A stretch of DNA of 64,000 nucleotides, taken from assembly GCA_043228905.1 (NCBI GenBank), contig JBHGNT010000004.1, positions 1,426,001 to 1,490,000 of the forward strand. The letters run 5' to 3'. The notes under the pieces were generated by a model. That model did no database searches and was not told the DNA's origin. It saw nothing but the letters and a program-made list of their open reading frames with translations. Both the position numbers and the translations under genes were made by a program. The stretch comes from Azolla caroliniana. Taxonomy: Eukaryota > Polypodiophyta. Within the stretch, counting starts at the first letter, position 1, and every line of letters begins with the position of its first letter. Shown here piece by piece: positions 12,420 to 23,800 of the stretch.

Positions 12420-14790
12420 GAAAAGCCATTGATCGGTTACAATTTGGGAAGGCCCGGGATCATGAAGGATTGGTTGGTGAGCACTTTATCTATGACCGTA
12501 TCATCTTGTTCCCATTGCCAATCCTCAAGAGTGGAGACCCCACAATCATGATTGGCCATTACTTGGATAAACTATATGGCTCGATTCTAGATTCAGAATT
12601 GAGTATATGGGCAAAGCGGAATGGCTGCAACTCAGCTGCACAGGCAGGCTTTAGAAAGGGGTTCACAACTTTGGCTCACATATTGACCCCCGAGCCCTTA
12701 TCGAGGAGGCCAAAGCCCATAATAAGATGCTTTATTGCTGCTTTGTGAATTTCATAAAAGCCTTTACCACGTGCTCGGCTTTTGCAACGGCTAGAAGCAA
12801 TGGGGTTTGTTAGGAAAACTGGGTCTTCCAAATGTTTGTCAAAGGCTGTGGCTAGCACAATCAGAGTGAAGCAAGGATGCCCATTATTGCCCACTCTCTT
12901 TGGTCTTTATATAGACGATGTATCACATTACATAGAGGATTCGGGGGTTCGGGAGCATACCTAGCAAGTATAGCTATACGAATACTACTATATGTTGATG
13001 ACTTTATGTTGATTTCCAAATCTCCAGAAGGATTGCAAAGACATCTAAATGCCTTAGAACTATTTTGTACGGACAAAGTTTTGTCAATAAACATGGATAA
13101 AACTAAAGTGATGGTGTTTTAACACAACTCAAACATGGGTAACAAGAACAGATCCAGAATTCTTCTTGGTAGAGGAAAAGGTGAAGTGAGTACACACGCT
13201 CCTACACATACGTAGGAGTAACATTTACAAGCTTAGGTTATGCTTATGGGAGGCTGCTTGTGCACAACCTTCTCGTGGATATGCAGCTCTTGGTGCTCTC
13301 AAAAGACAATGTGCACATTTGTAGTTCCATGAGCCACAAACTAAGATGTGGTTATTTGATAGACTTACCACAGCAACTCATCTTTACGGAGTAGAACCTG
13401 GGAAGTGAGTCTTACCAAGGCAAATCATTGAAACCTTTAGTGTCAATGATTGCTCGCATGATAAGGAGAAAAGCATCGGTGCCCCATGATATAATCCAAG
13501 GAGCGATGGGAGTAGCCCCTATAATCACCGAGGCATTGTTCCAATGAGTGACCTGTATCCAACGACTTTGCAAGCTCTCCAACAAAGGTAACCAAGGTTG
13601 GCACTTATGTCATCAAGACTACTGGCTGAAAATGGAGACATTCATTGTTGGCATGCTGATATGCAGCAATAGTTCAAGTCGCATGGCATAAGCATAAATG
13701 CAATACCCCCATAAGCATAAATGCAATACCCCCATTGCAATATAGCTTGAACAGTTCCCATCTAAACATGACCAAAGTGGGAAAAAATAGAGTGATCCGA
13801 ATTGATATTAGTAACATAGAAAAACAGGATAACACAAATCAGCCCCAAAAGATCACTTAGTACGCAGATGGCCCACATTTAAAACACTTTTTGCATATAT
13901 CAAAGGACAAATTAATTATAAGGCCACCTTATATGGACATACATCTATTCTATGCACTAAGCAAACTGATAGGGCAGCTGTGAACTTCATCAAATCAGTT
14001 AGAGATTGAGGTAGGCAGATATGCACAAATACCTCTAGAAGAAAGAATTTGCCAACTGTGGCATCATAGAGCAGAATCAAAAGAACACTATGTCACTATA
14101 AAATCTTTTATAAAATAATATGGAAATACCATTGCCTTTTTAATGAAGGCTTTGGCCCAATACGGAAGGTAATGGAATGTGAGGACCAACGGTGCCTAGG
14201 ACTTTTCTAGCTAGAGCTAAAGAGACATAGAGAAATTTTGTTTAAGGCCAATAGTACAGCCACACAAGCTCATGCACAAAGTACAATCACAACTTTCTTT
14301 AGCCCCATCACTCCTACTAATGCTTCAAGTCAATCAAGGGCTACACAAATGGGCTCCCGTCCAGGACATGACAAAGGGGTTACAATAGATTGGGCAACAG
14401 CAATTTGTTGTGCACGTATGCCCCAGCCCCATGAACCACGACCTTGCCACCCTTGCCATTTACAAATAAACACTATTATCTCCCACCATTATAGGTGCTT
14501 CCCTTGCTTCGGAATACTCTCCATTTTGGATTCACCTATGCGGAAGATCCTTTGAAGATAAAAGTTATAATATATCTAACTTGAAAATCTTACATGTGCC
14601 GAAAACCAGATTCCTTTGTTTCTTTTTATCTTATTTAAGTTTACATTTACTTAGTAATATTTATGCTATTTTGATTTGTTGTTCTCAAAGACAAGATAAC
14701 ACTTGAGATGTAATCGCTAGTTTGGTCTTATTGGCCATTTTGGCCTCTTAAAAAGAGGTTAATATTTCTTTCTTCCTTTCTTTCTTACAC
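12420..14790 (+). mobile_element. LINE (non-LTR retrotransposon) copy with RT remnant and 3' tail
   Basis: Longest LINE copy in the window. It runs from the upstream RT region ('LDKLYGSILDSELSIWAKRN', 'QAGFRKGF') through the RT palm, a diverged C-terminal region and the 3' UTR, whose block 'ctcaaagacaagataacacttgagatgtaatc...ttggcctctta' ends in a T/C-rich tail of (TTTC)-like units at about 14765-14790. That tail type is usual for LINEs that end in short tandem units. Frames are broken throughout. It lies in the gap between SUVR exons 20827 and 11922. Confidence 0.8.
12562..13122 (+). pseudogene. LINE reverse transcriptase domain, frameshifted
   Basis: Pieces in three frames make a non-LTR reverse transcriptase: KLYGSILDSELSIWAKRNGC and AAQAGFRKGFTTLAHILT (finger region, about 12560-12690), a part-masked FVNFIKAF segment, RLEAMGFVRKTG, IRVKQGCPLLPTLFGLYIDD (12865-12930; the PLSPTLF-like motif) and the catalytic LLYVDDFMLISKSPEGLQR (12985-13040). 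YVDD replaces the more usual YADD. At least two frameshifts and an early stop disrupt it, so it cannot be active. The motif order and the QGCPL..TLF signature exclude LTR-type RT. The family looks like RTE or a related clade, which I cannot settle without a tree. Confidence 0.85.
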
Positions 14791-15012
14791 TTGGATGTGG
14801 TGACTATTATTTATATCGACTAACTCTATAGAAGACTTAGTCCAAGTCCCATCTAAGCTCTAAGGTAGCAGGGCATGGGAACACTACCATTCTAGGCTGC
14901 CACTTTAGAGAGCTTGAATTGACACATAAATCTCTTTCAGTATAGCTCTATATGCCTATTTAGTCAATTCTAAATGTTTCCAACATGGTATCAAAGACTT
15001 GTCTAGCAACGC
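14790..15012 (+). mobile_element. Copia LTR 3' end with primer-binding site
   Basis: The segment resembles the end of the LTR at 19868-20506 ('cccatctaagctctaaggt...catggga.gactaccatt', 'agtatagctctatatgc'). It ends in 'ttccaaca' followed directly by 'tggtatcaaagac' (14993-15005), a recognisable primer-binding site complementary to initiator tRNA-Met as in Copia elements. The internal region is then cut off by LINE sequence. Confidence 0.65.
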
Positions 15013-15112
15013 ATAGAAAGAGAGAGAAAGAAAGAAAGATATATTGACGCCTTTTAAGATGCCAAAATGGCCTATAAGACCAAACACGAGATTAAATCTG
15101 AAGTGTTGTCTT
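15013..15112 (-). mobile_element. LINE 3' tail, minus orientation
   Basis: Reverse complement of the LINE 3' end: 'aaagaaagaaagatatatt', then 'cttttaagatgccaaaatgg' and 'aagtgttgtcttctctatgagac'. It abuts the plus-strand LINE copy that begins at about 15113, so the two are tail-to-head neighbours in opposite orientation. Confidence 0.7.
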
Positions 15113-15238
15113 CTCTATGAGACACTCATTGTTGGTATGCTGAAATGCAACAATGGTTCGAATCACATGGCATGAGTATAAATGCACTACCCCCGTTCCA
15201 ATATAGCTTGGACTGTCCCCATCTCAATATGACCAAAA

Positions 15239-15730
15239 GTGGAAAACAATAGAGTGATCCGTACTGATATTATTAACTTGGAAAACAAGATAACATGGAT
15301 CAGCCCCAAAATACCACTTGGTACAATGATGGCCCACTATAAGACACACTTCTTACATACATCAGAGAATGGATTTGTCACCAGGCCACCTTATATGGAC
15401 ATACATCTATCTTATGCATTGCGTAGTGTGATAGGGCAGCTGCGAACTTCATCACATCAGCTACAGATTGAGGTAGTCAAATATACACGACTACCTCTAA
15501 ATGAGAGAATTTGCCAATTGTGTCATCAAGGAGTGGAATCTGAAGAACACTATGTTTGTCATTGTAGTGTCTTTTATGAAATCAGAGGGAGATACCATTG
15601 CCTCTTTAAACAAGGCTTTGGCCCACTACACAAGGTAATGGAATATGAGGACCAACGATGCCTAGGACTTTTCTTGCAAGAGCTCAAGAGACATTGGGAA
15701 ATGTTGTTGAAGAATACAACACACAAGTAA
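15239..15730 (+). pseudogene. LINE C-terminal domain with C-x2-C/H/C zinc-knuckle-like motif
   Basis: A 163-residue open frame, without its own true start since the element is 5'-truncated. It contains LRSVIGQLRTSSHQLQIEV, then RICQLCHQGVESEEHYVCHC (C-x2-C...H-x3-C pattern), FYEIRGRYHCLFKQGFG and MEYEDQRCLGLFLQELKRH. This layout (a helical 'RLRTSSHQL' stretch followed by a CxxC...EEHxxxxC finger) is the common C-terminal tail of plant LINE pol proteins and binds the element's RNA or DNA during retrotransposition. The matching stretch is recognisable but broken at 8500-8740, 13920-14240 and 22640-22830. It is a remnant, not a host gene; the long intact frame reflects relative youth of this copy. 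Confidence 0.75.
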
Positions 15731-16119
15731 CTATCGGCAACGGTTCGGTTAGAACCGAACCGAACCACGAAACCGCAGTTTAACGGCTTAACGGTTTCAA
15801 CAATTCGGTTCGGTTCAGTTTCGGTTTGGTTTCAACAGTCAAAAAACCACGGTTTATACAGTTTAACAGTTTTTTATTTTAAATTTTAAAAATTGTTTTT
15901 AAACCATCTTTTCATTTTTACATCTTATTCTCACATTTTAGGAACATCTTAATGAAATATTATAAATTTTAAAAATTAAAAATTTAAAAATTAAAAATTA
16001 GACCTATGTTAAAAACCGAAACCGAACCACAAAACCGCGATTTTTACGATTTAATGGTTTAACAATTTAATGGTTTAATGGTTCAGTTTAATGGTTTAAC
16101 TGAACCGTTGCCGATTGTT
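15728..16119. mobile_element. MULE-like MITE with 9-bp target-site duplication
   Basis: A 392-bp element with terminal inverted repeats: 'taactatcggcaacggttc' at the left and the reverse complement of 'gaaccgttgccgattgtt' at the right. It is flanked by the 9-bp direct repeat acacacaag (15719-15727 and 16120-16128). Other LINE copies in the window read straight through this site ('...acacaagctcatc...'), which confirms the insertion point. A 9-bp TSD fits the Mutator superfamily. No coding capacity; the interior is AT-rich with repeated 'ggtttaa' motifs. The same TIR core, atcggcaac, is present in the larger element in the RADA intron (56125-62156). Confidence 0.85.
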
Positions 16120-16640
16120 ACACACAAGCTCATCCACAAAGAACAATCACAACATTCTTTTGCCCATCATTCCCAATCTTAGAAGTCAACCCTAGGATAC
16201 ACAAATGGACTTTAGACCAAGACATAACAAAAGGGTTACAATTGATCAGGCAATGGCAATTTGCCGTGTACGTAGGCCTTGGCCCCATGCAGCACAACCT
16301 CAAAACCCTTGTCATCGACAGATAAAAGCCATTATCTGTCACCACCGTAGGTGCTTCCCTCGCTTCGGAGACGTTTCCATTTTGGATCGACCTATGCTAG
16401 AGATCTTTCGAAGACAAAAGCTACAATATACCTAACTTGAGGATCCCACATGTCCCAAAAACCAGATTCCCTCATTTCTTTTCTTTTCATGTTATTTACT
16501 TTTATATTTACTGTGTAATTTTATTTATTTATTTTTTGTTCTCAAAGACGAGACAACACTTGAGATGTAATCTCTTATTTGGTCTTATAGGCCATTTTGG
16601 CCTCTTAAAAGACGTTAATATTTCTTTCTTTCTTTGAGAA

Positions 16641-17959
16641 TTACAAATCAAAATAAAAGAGAGCATCAATGACCTTGTCCATGAAAATGTTGCAGTTGCA
16701 CATTGACCTGCTTCCATTGTTTTAGGGAAAGCTGGATGGCAATAACTACACTATGGAAGTTCAAAACATCCAAGGGGTTGTTAGAAACAACCACTATGGA
16801 ACCGAAATAAAGGAGGACGTGACACCATGAGAGAAGAGTTAGAAACCCTTTGTGGGTAGCCTTCAGGTAAACCCCTTTTCTTCTAAGGATTATCTCCTTC
16901 GAGGAATCATGGTTCGAGGAAAGCTCAAGATCAAGGAATCACCTCACTCAAGGAAACTTGGTCGAGTAATTCCTGGTTCAAAAAAATCTTGGTTCAAGGG
17001 AATTCTAGGCTCGAGGAAGTCCTTCCCCGTTCCGCCAATGCCACGATTTGCCCTCACTCTCTCACCAAAACAGCTCAGGTGATTAACACAAGGACTAGGT
17101 ATATTTATACTCATTCAATACAACTCATACATTAAGACAACTCCCACTTATTCGTCCAAGGCATATGATGAGAGGTTACAAATGGGAAATATAAAGAGAT
17201 GTTTGCAAGGAAAATAGTTGCAAAGAAAAGGGTGTAAACAAGGGGACTTGGAGTCTCAATCGCCCAACCTCACAAGCAACGGTCTTCATGCCTTTTTTTT
17301 AGCTCTCCATGCCTTCTTTCTCATCGTACTTCTAAAGATCCTCCTTTCTTCATCTCAACAAGGGGACTCGGGGTCTTGATCGCCCAAGCCCACAAGCAAT
17401 GGTCTTCATGCCTTTTGTTTTAGTTCTCCACACCCTCTTTCTCATCGTACTTCTAAAGATCCTCCTTTCTTCGTCGCTTCCCCCGAGCAAGAAAACCTTA
17501 ATGAAATATCCCAAAGAAAACGAGTGCACTCACCAACCCTAAAACAATCCAAGTAAGAAGGACGAGAATTGACCTAATATCCACTCTCACACCACACAAG
17601 AAAACCCTAAAACCCAAGACAACCTCTTTGGAAACACAAATCCCAAGTAAAAATCCTGACCACACTCAAATGAGCTCCCAACTCCCTTTTCATAGTGAGA
17701 GAAAAGGCTTACTTAATGCATTTAATGCATACCTCCCCTTTTTATCAAAATGCTAAATAAGAGTTAGCGCCTACCACAAACACGTGCCAATATTCAAACC
17801 CTTTTCCCACACCATCAATAGCCTTGACCACTAGACTATCGACTTTCTATTATTATACATTTTTCAGATTGTATTTACATATTCCTATTGTTTTCTGCAC
17901 TGCCTACTTTTTCCCCTCTTCACATTTTTTGCTTTTTGCACCCGCCAAATCATGACATG
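16641..17959. other. Unassigned repeat-rich intronic/intergenic block
   Basis: Contains many short 'ttcgaggaa', 'ctcaaggaa' and 'ggttcaa' repeats (about 16890-17030), then the tandem duplication listed separately. It could be the 5' part of the decayed Copia element that follows, but no gag motif is legible. The missing SUVR linking exon could also hide here; I searched by eye without success. Confidence 0.35.
17238..17476. repeat. Tandem duplication, two units of about 119 bp
   Basis: Unit 1 (17238-17355) and unit 2 (17356-17476) both read 'caaggggact.gg.gtct', 'atcgcccaa', 'cacaagcaa.ggtcttcatg' and end in 'ctaaagatcctcctttcttc'. They differ at about a dozen positions, so the duplication is old. 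Confidence 0.85.
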
Positions 17960-18275
17960 TCCCTCAAGGAACGACCCAGCAAGACAAATCATCTCTCAAA
18001 TGTTGTACATGCCAGGTTTCCTACTTAGATGCTTCCAGCAGTTATCCACCCGGATCTGAACAAGAATTTACTGTCAATTTTCGCACTGGCCGAAAGGGGT
18101 CTTAAACTTCAATTCAAGAAGTCCGGTGCAAAAATAATGGATTCTGCTGGCAAAGGTCATAGAACAGATGTTAGGCACAACAATATCTATGAGTTCAACA
18201 TGCTTACAATCTCTCCCAACCAGCATACCAACATGAAGCAGTAGCATGAGAGGTTTGGGTATCTCAATGTTGATT

Positions 18276-18310
18276 TGAAGAAAGAAAGAAAGATATATTA
18301 ACATCTTTTA
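18276..18310 (-). mobile_element. Extremely short LINE 3' tail insertion
   Basis: 'aagaaagaaagaaagatat' then 'attaacatcttttaagagg' is the reverse complement of the last roughly 35 bp of the LINE family. It sits between Copia codons for WHERFGYLNVDLK and for VGLPTLHLGN, so it looks like a severely 5'-truncated insertion. Confidence 0.6.
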
Positions 18311-18609
18311 AGAGGATAGTTGGGTTGCCAACCCTACACTTGGGTAACCATCAGAGATCAGCCATTCCAAAAGAGTCCAAATCGGACAGACTCCTCTAGA
18401 GCTGGTACATGTCGAGCTCTCCGGAAAACTAACAACTTCTACAATGCGTGGATGTCTCTACTATATGCTGGTAGTCGATAACTTAGCTAGATAGATGTGG
18501 GTTTACTTCCTTCAGAAGAAGGTTGACACTTTTAGCAACTTCAAAAGATGGTCCAAGCATGTTGAGCAGGAGTCCAGAAATTTGGAGAGGAGTTACACTC
18601 TGATCAAGG

Positions 18610-18985
18610 CATTGTTGTAGAATACTTAGCATACATTAGGTGTAGAATACTCATGCAAAGTATTCTACAAGTATTCTAACTTTTTTTTAAATACTTAGAA
18701 TACATATTTTACAAATAAAATACATTAAACACTTAGAATATGTGTACAATACTTGTAAAATACGTTAAATACTTCTTAAAATTTATTGTTTAAAAAAAAA
18801 AAATTTAACTTCTTTGAAATGATAAATCTCTGTTAAATATATAGAATACATCAAATTTTTAGAATAAGTGGAATACATGAAAAATTGAAAATTGGCAGTT
18901 CTAAAACATAGAATACGTGTAGAATACTTCAAAGTGTTCTAAAATGTATTCTAAACATAGAATGAGCATTTTTTAACAACTAAGG
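18610..18985. mobile_element. AT-rich insertion in Copia integrase, probably a MITE
   Basis: The block has many 'tagaatac' and 'attctaa' motifs and splits the integrase reading frame between 'SYTLIK' and 'DRGGEF'. Its ends, 'ttgttgtagaata' and 'ttttttaacaacta', form a weak inverted pair. Similar motifs occur at 20490-20600 and 28060-28340, which suggests a family. Confidence 0.55.
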
Positions 18986-19867
18986 ACAGAGGTGGAGAAT
19001 TCTTATCGATTGAATTCTGTGAGTACTACCGTCTACACACTACCATCTACATACCACAAACAGAAGGGTGTTGTCAAAAATTGGAACCGGACTCTCATCA
19101 AGACAGCTTGGTAAATATTGAAGGCACACTAGTATTGATAGGCCAATCAGCAAAATTGGCTATTTACATATCCAATCAGAGCTACATGGGGGCACTCAAG
19201 GGAAGACATCACAAGACGCAAGAAACCTTCATTGTAGCACTCCATGACCTTCAGGAGTACGTGCTACACACATGTTGCAATCACCAATAGGAAAACGTAA
19301 GATGCTAAAAATGCACAGTAATGAATAAGAAATGTACAAGCTACCACCAAGGTTTGAGACGTGGAATCCAAAAAACCAAGTCTACGAGGGAAAACACCCG
19401 AAGAAGGGTATTTGGGCAAGGAACCTTCAGCGCTGCACTTCAGGACCTTCGGATGTGCGTGCTACAATAGGATGAAGTTAGATGTGAAGTGTACGTGCTA
19501 CCACCAAAGTTTGGGATGCGAAATCCAAAAAACATCTACAAGCTGAAGAGAGCCTTGTATAGGGATAAATAGTTTTTTACAATGTGCTTCTGATGCAAGT
19601 ATGCATGCCAAAACAAATGGGGGAAGTGAGTTGTCATCATCATACATGTGGATGATCTAGTACTTACAAGTGATCATTATGATTGCATTGGCCAAACACG
19701 AGTGTTTGAAAACTAAGTTCAAATTGACAAATTAGAGGATCTTACACTACTTAGGATCGAGGTTTGGCATCTTTGCAAGGAGCTTGGGGGAGAAGAGTTA
19801 TACCGACACATTCGATAACTAGAAGTTTGCCTAATTCCAACTCAACTCAATGGAGTTTACCATTGAG

Positions 19868-20506
19868 AGGAGGTGTTACAGGCCAATGATCACGCCCACA
19901 TTGTCAACTTATCCCTACATGTATTCTTAAGAGTGCACATTTTGTGATATCGCCCCAAATGAGGAGCAGCTATTGCGCAACCCTACCATATGGATCGATG
20001 AGGTGTTAGTGTGGGAAACCGTAGATTAGTTGGACTGAATGCATTTTAGGAAAGAAGGAAGTAGAGTAATGGGATGCATTAGTCAGGTCAACTAGAAGAA
20101 TATTCTCTATTCGCAAGTTAAGATATAATTACTCTTGAAGTATGTGCCATTAACTTTAAGATAAGTACATCTAGCATTAGCATGTATCTAAGGGCTTAGC
20201 TAATGTTAAAAGACAAGTCAGTTGACAAAAAAGGAATATCCCCACTACTATCAACATCATTTAACGTGACAATAAGACCAAACATAGACTAAAAATATTC
20301 ACCCTCTTTCTCTTATACTTGGTTGTTATGATCCCATCTGTGTCAACTACCTTTGTAGTCCTATCCCATCTTAGCTCTAAGGTGTGAGCACATGGGAGGA
20401 CTACCATTGTAACCTATTTTCATATACAGTAGAAAGTTTGAATTCACACACATAGACTCTATGAGTGTAACTCTATATGCATATCTAGTCTACTCTGAAT
20501 ATTCCA
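19868..20506 (+). mobile_element. Probable 3' LTR of the decayed Copia
   Basis: Begins TGTTACAGGCC after the purine tract 'gagaggagg' and ends near 'gaatattcca' (20506). Its start matches 12220-12296 and its end matches 14850-14998, where a primer-binding site follows. The middle (about 20265-20300) contains a piece like the reverse complement of the LINE tail ('caataagaccaaacatag'). Borders are approximate. Confidence 0.6.
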
Positions 20507-20826
20507 AGTATTCTGAATATTCTAGTCGTGTTAAATACTTCCGCCGTGTATTTTGAAACATATTCTAAACATAAATTACAGGTTTTTTAACTATGCTTGA
20601 CACGCGTATTTTTAACTATGTTTACATACCTGTTTATGCGCAACTCATCTACATACAAATTTATGCACATAGATATTGATTTGTGTTAAAGCATTTTACC
20701 TACTGATACAAAGTCATCCTTGCTAGCTTGTTCACATTCCACCTACGCATCAAGTAAAAGGTATAATTCCAGTGTAAATAACTTCATTTAAGCCCGTGAT
20801 AACAAGGGTGAAAAAAATGGCCTTAC
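20507..20826. other. Unassigned intronic sequence
   Basis: Lies immediately downstream of SUVR exon 3 (donor at 20826). It has 'attctaa'-type AT-rich motifs at its left end, related to the block at 18610-18985, and nothing else recognisable. Confidence 0.4.
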
Positions 20827-23800
20827 CTTAAATCCTTCCTTTTTCCACCATTGAAACACACTCAAAGCCTTCTCACAATCTCCCTTCCTCAAGCAAGCTT
20901 CAAGTTCAAAATGATTTGAAGTTGTGGTGACTCCATCAGGTTTATTAGAAGAACGCTTACTTTCCTCACTGCTTGTCACTGAGCCCCGTAACTCCAAAGA
21001 CTCCTCACATGTATCTAAGGGATGCTTATCTTGATTAACATGTGAACGGCTGTCATGTTCCATCCCTTCAGCTTTAGGATTTGATTGGCATGCCCCTTCC
21101 TTGTGAGGCGAACATACAAGGCCCTTGTTATGAAGCTTCCATTTCTCAATAGCTCCTTCAATTTGTAATGGTGGTAAAAGAGAATTCACAGTATCTTTGC
21201 CGCTAAGACCTTGCATTGTTGAGGAAGGTAACATAGAATTCCTCATCTTTGAGTGATTAATCAATGCCAAACTTGAACTTTCTCCTTCAACGTTGGCATT
21301 CAACACACTTTTATCAGGTTGATTTTTCAATCTATCTATCGTACTTTGAGGTTCAACTTTGGCACTCAACACACCTTTGTGATTTTTCAATCCATCTATC
21401 ATACTTTGAGGCTTATCAGCAGAAATCTTGGGCACTATTTTTTGTCTATAATGTGAATGCATTGCACTTCTATCCAATCTGCCAATGTTTCTAGGAATTT
21501 CATCAACAACCCCCACTTTCTGCTTAATAGCACTGCTAGCTAATGTATCATAAGAAGAGCCTACATTTGTATCACAATATCTATGTAACCTGTCCATCAT
21601 TCTAGCTCTATCTTCAGAACCCTCATCTCTGTTGTGGTTAGTTTTAAAGCCATTCAAAGGACAAGGTGCTTTGTTGTCTAACCGAAGCATTTTACAGCCA
21701 GATGATTCCACATTCTTCCTAAAACCATCATCAACAACATCTAAACTTTGATTCAATTTCCTAATCTTTGCATTCAACATGCCATCTGGATTCTTTTTGT
21801 TCATGTGCATTATTGGGAGACCTCTTTTACTTCTTAGTTTCAATTGGTTGTCACTATCTCCAACTGAAAAATGAGTAAATCCAACTTCTCCATCTGTCTT
21901 GGAGTCAACTGTAAGTGTACATTGTTCTTCCTATCAAATAAAAATTACAAACTATTCTAAATGCACAGGAATAAGAGACGGTAAAAATATAAATTTGAAT
22001 TATCTCACTAAAGCAAGATCTGAAGAACTGACTGAGCTTTGATTCTCAAGAATATAATCCACGATGATGCTAAAATTCTCACGGGGGATCCATGCACAGG
22101 CTTCCTCAACAGTTTCAAAAACCTGCAAGCAGAAAACACTCATGATGAGCACATGCAGAAATGCCATTTCCTTGCTTCCTATCCTAGAAGCTCCTGGACT
22201 AAAGTACAGAATGACAACAAAAAACCTCACAACAGCCACAAAGACATATTTGAATGACCTTCAATTATTAGCAAACAGAATACTTTTGTGGAGAGGAAAA
22301 GGTCGCGCACACACTCCTACACATACCTAAGAGTAACATTTACATGGCCTAGGTTCATCTTAGGCAAGCGCTTTATCATGGATATGCAGCCTTGGTGGAA
22401 AACAGTAGAGTGATCAGAACTGATATTATTAACTTGGAAAACAAGATAACATGGAGTAGCCCAAAATATCACTTGGTACAAAAATGGCCTAGTATAAGAC
22501 TCACTTTTTACACACATCGGAGGATGGATTCATCACTAGATTCCACTCGATGACACAATTGACAAGTTCTTTCTTCTAGAGGCTTTTGTGCATATCTGCT
22601 CTCGATCTCTAACTGATGTGATGAAGTTGTAGCTGTTATCGCATTGCGCTGCACATGGGATAGATGTATGTCCATTCAATGTATAGTGTTTTATGAAATT
22701 AGAGGGAGATACTATTGCCTCTTTAAACAAGGCTTTGGTCCACTACACAAGGTAATGGAATATGAGGACCAATGGTGCTTGGGTCTTTTCCTACTAGAAC
22801 TCAAGAGACATGGGAAAAGTTGTTAAAGGACAACAGCTCAGCCACACAAGCTCATCACAAAGAACAATCCAACTTTCTTTAACCCCATCACTCCTACTCA
22901 TGGTACAAGACAATCAAGAGCGACATAAATGGGCTCCAAATTAGGACATAACAAAGAGGTTACAATAGATCAAGCAATAGCAATGCCATGCACGTAGGCC
23001 CAATCCCATGGACCATTATCATCAACAAATAACAGCCATTATCTCCAGACATTGCTAGTGTCCCCTTACTTCAAAGACCTCTCATTTTGGATAGGCTAGA
23101 GATCTTTCAAAGACAAAAGTTACAATATATCTAACTTGAGAATCTTACATATACCATTAACAAGGTTTTAGTCTCCTATTATCTTATTTACTTTTTTTTA
23201 ATTAGTAACATTTATTTATTTTGATTTCTTGTTCTCAAAGACAAGACAACATTTGAGATGTAATCTCTAGTTTGGTCTTGGAAGCCATTTTGGCCTCTTA
23301 AAAGACATTAATATACCTTTCTTTCTTTAAAAACATGGCACTAGGTTGTATATATAGATGACAATGTCATTATTGCAAAGAAGAGAACCGCATGATTATA
23401 TGGCCTACAAGACCTTACGCAAGATTATATGGAATTGCAACAGCTCTCTACAAACAGATGTTTGGTATTTTTAAGATACCTTCAAAATTACAGATATTGC
23501 TATGTGTGTAGAGGATATTTATCCCACCAATGCATGGCTAGTAAACTCACAGATGTACACGAATATAAATGGGAATCAATATGCCAATACTAAGATGATT
23601 TCATCTCTTTTTATCTTACTTACGTTTATTTTGATTTGTTGTTCTCAAAGACAAGGCAACACTTAAGATGTAATCTCTTGTTTTGTCTTGTAGGCCATTT
23701 TGGCCTCTTAAAATATGATTTGTTGTTCTCAAAGACAAGACAACACTTGAGATGTAATCTCTTGTTTTGTCTTGTAGGCCATTTTGGCCTCTTAAAATAT

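Larger units (their letters stand above)
15113..16640 (+). mobile_element. LINE copy, 5'-truncated, split by a MITE
   Basis: Contains the LINE C-terminal open frame (15239-15730), is interrupted by a MITE at 15728-16119, and resumes with 'ctcatccacaaagaacaatcacaacattc' and the 3' UTR, ending in (TTTC)n at about 16612-16640. It is the best preserved 3' half of this LINE family here. Confidence 0.8.
17960..19867 (+). pseudogene. Decayed Copia retrotransposon internal region
   Basis: In plus-strand order: a GAG-pre-integrase stretch WHERFGYLNVD (about 18240-18275); VGLPTLHLGNHQ; the integrase core start PLELVHVELSGKLTTSTM (about 18405); VVDNLAR and WVYFLQKKVDTFSNFK; then, after an inserted AT-rich block (18610-18985), DRGGEFLSIEFCEYY (18990-19035); GKTPEEGYLGKEPSALHFRTFGCACYN (about 19385-19460); and an RT piece VVIIIHVDDLVLTSDH (about 19630-19680). 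Several stops and frameshifts are present. A tiny LINE tail (about 18276-18310, minus) interrupts the pre-integrase region. Clearly dead. Confidence 0.85.

Noticed and set aside
23345-23540. VVYIDDNVIIAKK-like stretch as a reverse transcriptase
   Set aside because: Only a few residues resemble an RT box, no other RT motif adjacent; too weak to call.
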